Assembly: GCA_026122225.1 (NCBI GenBank)
Contig: JANEZZ010000476.1
Coordinates: 620,001-684,000, forward strand
DNA: 64,000 bases
Reading direction: 5' to 3'
Source: Heloderma charlesbogerti
Lineage: Eukaryota; Chordata; Lepidosauria; Squamata; Helodermatidae
Position numbers and translations under genes: made by a program. Position 1 is the first letter of the stretch; the number at the start of each line of letters is the position of its first letter. This document shows positions 40,761 to 64,000 of the stretch, piece by piece. The notes under the pieces were generated by a model. It was given only the letters and a program-made list of their open reading frames with translations. It did no database searches and was not told the DNA's origin.

Positions 40761-41551
40761 AACTATTCCAGTGTCTCAGGGTGCTCACCATGTCTCTCCG
40801 TCCCTTAAAGCCACACTAAATCTGCCAGTTCTGATCTACTTGTGTAGGGAAAGCTTTGGACTAAATGACTCCAACATTTGGAATCCCACTGAAGTGACCA
40901 TGCAGATTAAGCAGAAAAAAACTACCTGAAGCCAAATTATGAATGGGGATGAGAACTTCCTACTGGTCACTGGCGAATCCTACACTACCTGAAATCAGGT
41001 GTGTGAGCGTGGATGTTGCATTTGGAGGGAGTTACGGACTGGCCACTCTGCCAACACCTTTCCCCCAATTGGCGAAGCTGCCCATACATGACAGCTGGAA
41101 ATCCTCCTTCTCAAGCTCCATCCCTTCCAAGGAGAGGAGGTAAAAATCTCTCTCTCACTCAAGGCAGGCCAGGGACCACAATTCTCTCCTAAACCCAGGC
41201 CTGTTAACAAAATTGAAATGGATCCAGAAAATCAGTTCTCTCCATGAACACCCACAGCTGATCTGCCACAGCCCTCTCTGTCACTTTACCCCAAAACAGG
41301 ATATTTGAGACTGTCTATAGTTTTCCAGGTTAAATTAATCCAATGGGGGTGTTCTTTTCAAAACCGGTTTCACAACTGCCTTTTTCATCATTCCTTCACT
41401 CAGAATATCACAACTCTTCCAGTTAGTTCAACACATTGTACAAAACTCCAGAAGACAGGTCATAGGACAGAGTGCTGCAAAAACCTGGCTGACACTCTCA
41501 GACTACACCAACTAAAATATGAAGCTGAGGCTATCAAGCCCAGCAATCAGG
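40761..41551. other. Intergenic stretch: nothing recognised
   Basis: No repeat border or conserved frame identified between the L1-like tail and the L2 fragment. Confidence 0.4.
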
Positions 41552-41749
41552 GTTTGTTTGTTTGTTTATTTGATTTATTAGCCACCCATCTGGCCGGCTA
41601 CCCAGCCACTCTAGGTGGCATATAATACTAATAACACATTTACATAATCAACTGAAAGAAATAACAAAACAACACTGCTCTAAAAAAACCCTAACCCACC
41701 CCCAAATGCCCGCCTGAACAGCCAGGTTTTTAAAGCCCAGCAGAAGCTC
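41552..41749 (-). mobile_element. L2 LINE 3' end, split by BovB copy 2
   Basis: (TTTG)n then CCACCCATCTGGCCGGCTAC and CCACTCTAGGTGGC, with the L2 TTTTAAAGCCCAGCAGAAGC. A short continuation (GTCAAAGAAGGGTTGG) follows the BovB at 44983. Confidence 0.8.
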
Positions 41750-41933
41750 ATCCTTCAGCAAAGGAGATTGTTACCTTGTCATGGTGCTGGAGCTTGAGCA
41801 CCTCAATGATATCATGAGCTAAACCATGAAGGGACACCCAAGACTGGAAGGTCATGGCACAGAGGTCAGACTAAATACGATCCCTGGGGAAGGAAACGGC
41901 AACCCACCCCAGTATTCTTGCCATGAAAACTAA

Positions 41934-43160
41934 ATGGATCAGTACAACCAGAGATATGTCGGTATACCATCGGAAGATGGGACTCCCAGGTCGGAAGATG
42001 GTCAAAATGCTACTGGGGAGGAACAGAGGCTAAGTTCAACTAGCCCCAGATGTGATGACGCAGCTAGCTCAAAGCCGAAAGGACAGCTAGCAGCTGATGG
42101 TGCTGGTGGTGAACAACGAATCCGATGTTCTAAAGATCAACACACCATAGGAACCTGGAATGTAGGATCTATGAGCCAGGGCAAATTGGTTGTGGTTATT
42201 GGGGAGATGTCAAGATTAAATATAGACACTTTGGGTGTCAGTGAACTGAAATGGACTGGAATGGGCCATTTCACATCAAATGACCACCAGATCTACTACT
42301 GTGGACAAGAGGACCACAGAAGAAATGGAGTAGCCTTCATAATTCATAATAAAGTGGCTAAAGCAGTGCTTGGATACAATCCAAAAAATGACAGAATGAT
42401 CACAATTCGTATTCAGGGTAAGCCATTTAACATCACAGTGATCCAAATATACGCCCCAACCACAGATGCTGAAGAAGCAGAACTAGATCAGTTCTATGAG
42501 GATCTGCAGCACCTACTGGATAGTACGCCAAAAAAAGATGTTATTTTCATTACAGGAGACTGGAATGCTAAGGTGGGTAGTCAAACGACACCTGGAATTA
42601 CAGGCAAGCATGGTCTGGGAGAACAAAATGAAGCAGGACATAGGCTGATAGAATTTTGCCAAGACAACTCACTGTGCATAACAAACACTCTCTTCCAACA
42701 ACCGAAGAGACGACTTTATACATGGACTTCACCAGACGGTCGACACCGAAATCAGATTGACTACATCCTTTGCAGCCAAAGGTGGCGGACATCTATGCAG
42801 TTGGTAAAAACAAGACCTGGAGCTGATGGTAGTTCAGATCACAAACTTCTTATTGCACAATTTAGAATCAGACTAAAGAGAATAGGGAAGACCCACAGAT
42901 CAGTTAGATATGAGCTCACTAATATTCCTCATGAATATGTAGTGGAGGTGAAGAATAGGTTTAAGGGACTAGATTTAGTAGATAGGGTCCTGGAAGAACT
43001 ATGGACAGAAGTTCACAACACTGTTCAGGAGGCGGCAACAAAAAACATCTCAAAGAAAAAGAAAACCAAGAAGGCAAGATGGCTGTCTGCTGAGACACTG
43101 GAAGCAGCCCAAGAAAGAAGGAAAGCAAAAGGCAACAGTGATAGGGGGAGATATGCCTAA
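41934..43160 (+). pseudogene. BovB copy 2 endonuclease and linker
   Basis: 408 open codons ending at a TAA after SDRGRYA. All endonuclease blocks are readable: Asn (GTWNV), Glu (SELKW), Asp/Asn (GDWNA), IYAPTTDAEEAE, WTSPDGRHRNQIDYILC, SDH. Compared with copy 1 the linker is cut by a stop. Confidence 0.88.
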
Positions 43161-43310
43161 TTAAATGCAAAATTCCAGAGGGTAGCCAGGAGAGATAAGG
43201 AATTATTTTTAAACAAGCAATGCACGGAAGCGGAAGAAGATAACAGAATAGGAAGGACAAGAGACCACTTCCAGAAAATTAGAAACATCGGAGGTAAATT
43301 CCAGGCAAAA

Positions 43311-44825
43311 ATGGGTATGATCAAAAACAAAGATGGCAAGGACCTAACAGAAGCAGAAGAGATCAAGAAAAGGTGGCAAGAATATACGGAAGATCTGTAT
43401 AGGAAGGATAATAATATTGGGGATAGATTTGACGGTGTGGTCAGTGAGCTAGAACCAGACATCCTGAAGAGTGAGATTGAATGGGCCTTAAAAAGCATTG
43501 CTAATAACAAGGCAGCAGGAGATGACAGTATCCCAGCTGAACTGTTTAAAATCTTGCAAGATGATGCTGTCAAGGTGATGCATGCCATATGCCAGCAAAT
43601 TTGGAAAACACAAGAATGGCCAACAGATTGGAAAAAATCAACCTATATCCCCATACCAAAAAAGGGAAGCACCAAAGAATGTTCAAACTATCGAACAGTG
43701 GCACTTATTTCACATGCCAGTAAGGTAATGCTCAAGATCTTGCAAGGTAGACTCCAGCAATTCATGGAACGAGAATTGCCAGATGTACAAGCTGGGTTTA
43801 GAAAAGGCAGAGGAACTAGAGACCAAATTGCCAATATCCGCTGGATAATGGAGAAAGCCAGGGAGTTTCAGAAAAACATCTATTTCTGTTTTATTGACTA
43901 TTCTAAAGCCTTTGACTGTGTGGATCATCACAAACTGTGGAAAGTTCTTGGTGGGATGGGGATACCAAGTCATCTTGTCTGCCTCCTGAGGAATCTGTAT
44001 AACGACCAAGTAGCCACGGTAAGAACAGACCACGGAACAACGGACTGGTTTAAGATTGGGAAAGGAGTATGGCAGGGTTGTATACTCTCACCCTACCTAT
44101 TCAACCTGTATGCAGAACACATCATGCCACATGCTGGGCTTGATGAAGCCAAGGCTGGAGTTAAAATCGCTGGAAGAAACATTAACAATCTCTGAAATGC
44201 AGATGATACCACTTTGATGGCTGAAAGCGAGGAGGAGCTGAGGAACCTCATGATGAAGGTGAAAGAAGAAAGTGCAAAAGCTGGGTTGCAGTTAAACCTC
44301 AAAAAAACCAAGATTATGGCAACCAGCTTGATTGATAACTGGCAAATAGAGGGAGAAAACATGGAGGCAGTGACAGACTTTGTCTTTCTAGGCGCAAAGA
44401 TTACTGCAGACGCTGACTGCAGCCAGGAAATCAGAAGACATTTACTTCTTGGGAGGAGAGCAATGAGAAATCTTGATAAAATAGTGAAGAGCAGAGACAT
44501 CACACTGACAACAAAGGTCCGCATAGTGAAAGCAATGGTATTCCCCGTAGTAACCTATGGCTGCGAGAGCTGGACCATAAGGAAGGCTGAGCAAAGGAAG
44601 ATAGATGCTTTTGAACTGTGGTGCTGAAGGAAAATTCTGAGAGTGCCTTGGACTGCAAGAAGATCAAACCAGTCCATACTCCAGGAAAGAAAGCTAGACT
44701 GCTCACTTGAGGGAAGGATATTAAAGGCAAAACTGAAGTACTTTGGCCACATAATGAGAAGACAGGATACCCTGGAGAAGATGCTGATGCTCGGGAAAGT
44801 GGAAGGCAAAAGGAAGAGGGGCTGA
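43311..44825 (+). pseudogene. BovB copy 2 reverse transcriptase and C-terminal domain
   Basis: Three frame segments (43311-44195, 44214-44627, 44643-44825). RT blocks are intact up to GVKIAGRNINNL; then a stop and NADDTTLMAESEEELRNL. The C-terminal domain has VVTYGCESWTIRKAEQRKID and KLKYFGHIMRRQ-like blocks. The lost YADD tyrosine and the stops make it non-functional. Confidence 0.87.
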
Positions 44826-44982
44826 CCAAGCGCAAGATGGATGGATGATATTCTGGAGGTGACGGACTCAACCTTGGGGGAGCTGGGGGTGGCGACGGCC
44901 GAAAGGAAGCTACGGCGTGGGCTGGTCCATGAAGTCACGAAGAGTCAGAAGTGACTGAACGAATAAACAACAACAGAAGCTC

Positions 44983-46077
44983 GTCAAAGAAGGGTTGGTC
45001 TGCATTACAGCTCATTCCTTTCTTTTGTCATCTGCTTCATCTAATGTTCATGGTGTTTTGCAGCTCTCCTATACCTCTCCTAAACATGATTTTGTGGCAA
45101 CATTTTGAAAACTCCTGTTACCACACTTGTTTAGAATATGCATCTCTAAATACATTTGCAAACTACTTCTCTGTGTTCAGGAACTAAGTCCTCCTGGAAC
45201 ATGAATGGCTGGGAGGAATTCAGCTCAAACATACTAAGAGAACTGTTTCTCACTGTGATCTTGGTTCTATGGTGCCAGAAGACAGGCTGCTGTCTGTCTG
45301 GTAGAACTCATCCAGAAACTAGCACTCTGACCAAAACACAAGGAAGCCATGTATGAGTAACTTGATGGTTTAGTTGAGGTAGCAGAGGGCCCTTGTAAGG
45401 AATTCAGGGAAGCAACAGAGACAAGATCAGCACTTTTCCAGGAATGGAGTTTTATTGAGAAAGTATAATAAAATGGCAATGTAATAGATAACTACTGAAG
45501 GCTTGTCCCAAAGAGAAATCGGAGAGGAGGGCTTGTGGGGGAATGCTTGTGGCATGGCTGTGCATTGGTCTGCTCTGCTTTGACTCTGGAGAAGGAAGGA
45601 GGAAGGGTAAATTTGTGGTTTTAATGGGAAAGCGGACTTAGGGTGCAATCCTATGCATGTTTAGACAGAAAAAAAGTCCTACAACTCCCAGCATATGAAA
45701 TAAATGTTGATTTGTACATGCTGATTTACAATTTGATACTTGAGTGTTTATTATGTGATAGGTAGCTCTGTGCTTCTAGTAGCTATCTTAGTGGGTCACT
45801 TCCTTCATCCTTTTTATTATATAATTTCATTCTGTGACAGACCATTATTAGGAAGATATTTTAATAATTGTTATTAAAAGATATATCCTTGAGCAGTACA
45901 AACATTGCTGAGACTTTCATTTTAAACACATTCAGCTCAATATAAAAGGCACCAATGCTAGAAACGGTGACAAAAATCTGACCCAGGGGATCTCTTGACC
46001 GTTGTTTATATGGAAACCTCCTCCATCTCCTTGACACCAACTTAGGAAGAAATGTTTCCATAAATGATTCTCCAGTA
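44983..46077. other. Gene B 3' flank
   Basis: Short L2 remainder, then mostly unassigned sequence. 45639-45690 is half of a Harbinger-like MITE (GGGTGCAATCCTATGCATG). The gene B 3'UTR should occupy about 45800-46077. Confidence 0.4.
45813..45818 (-). promoter_or_regulatory. Candidate polyadenylation signal of CYP4 gene B
   Basis: The minus strand reads AATAAA about 260 nt after the gene B stop, in an AT-rich stretch without an obvious transposon. Position and sequence fit a 3'UTR end, but no transcript evidence is available. Confidence 0.35.
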
Positions 46078-63966
<17,889 letters not shown>

Positions 63967-64000
63967 CTAAAATGAAAGAAAAAGAAGAAAAGCTAGACAT

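Larger units (their letters stand above)
41750..44973 (+). mobile_element. Full-length RTE/BovB-like LINE, copy 2 (diverged subfamily)
   Basis: 3224 bp with a 9-bp duplication cagaagctc (41741-41749, 44974-44982) inside an L2. Endonuclease frame 41934-43160 (GTWNVGSM, SELKWTG, ITGDWNAKVG, SDHKLL). RT frame 43311-44195 (NYRTVALISHASKVMLKIL, YSKAFDCVDH, QGCILSPYLFNLYAEH). A TGA at 44193-44195 and Tyr-to-Asn change turn the RYADD block into stop-NADD; the C-terminal part follows at 44214-44627 and 44643-44825. The C-terminus (LVHEVTKSQK) and 5'UTR differ from copy 1. Inactive. Confidence 0.9.

Noticed and set aside
42598..44938. Minus-strand frames of 100-143 codons
   Set aside because: Antisense shadows of the second BovB, whose plus-strand frames carry the RT and endonuclease motifs.

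Overview
This is vertebrate nuclear DNA, most probably from a squamate reptile (lizard or snake). Two lines of evidence support this. First, it carries two multi-exon cytochrome P450 family 4 genes with standard splice sites. Second, the repeats are the mixture typical of squamates: full-length RTE/BovB LINEs, CR1 with the ATTCTATGA-type 3' end, L2 and L1-like fragments, a tRNA-derived SINE and many short hAT-like DNA elements. There is no sign of bacterial organisation (no operons, no CRISPR array). Only the two P450 genes look like host protein-coding genes.

GENES. Both genes are on the minus strand, head to tail. Gene A is complete in coding terms: 12 exons from the ATG at 28741 to the TGA at 7-9. 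The exons sum to 1539 nt and encode 512 residues with no internal stop or frameshift. Gene B is its upstream neighbour: exons 3-12 lie at 63966-46078, and exons 1-2 fall beyond the right edge. Every shared exon has the same length and phase in the two genes, so they are tandem duplicates. Both keep the K-helix ExxR and the heme-binding cysteine. Gene A has the family-4 I-helix glutamate (FEGHDTT); gene B has alanine there (FAGHDTT). Gene A intron 6 starts with GC instead of GT.

REPEATS. Introns and the 17-kb intergenic interval (28742-46077) are mostly transposon-derived. Main items: a full-length BovB (4811-8890) in gene A intron 9; a second full-length BovB (41750-44973) inside an L2 fragment; a long CR1 (about 34034-39950) with an ORF1 esterase domain, endonuclease and RT pieces; L1-like C-terminal fragments; and a SINE split by two later insertions, one a probable 1.95-kb solo LTR.

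MOST UNUSUAL COMPONENT. Nine elements (7067, 9814, 21608, 23231, 29657, 37175, 38952, 57023 and 59152 starts) share ends of the form TAGGG-TG...CA-CCCTA. Seven are bordered by perfect 8-bp target duplications, one by 7/8 and one by 5/8, which is the hAT hallmark. Their interiors differ, but most are arrays of inverted repeats: hairpins inside a larger palindrome. Five also carry an outward-pointing AGGTAAGT splice-donor-like motif on each side. I read this as a modular, non-autonomous hAT family that builds and exchanges palindromic cargo. No transposase is visible in the window.

All calls are from reading the sequence; no database search was run. Repeat subfamily names and the P450 subfamily (4B-like) are inferences.
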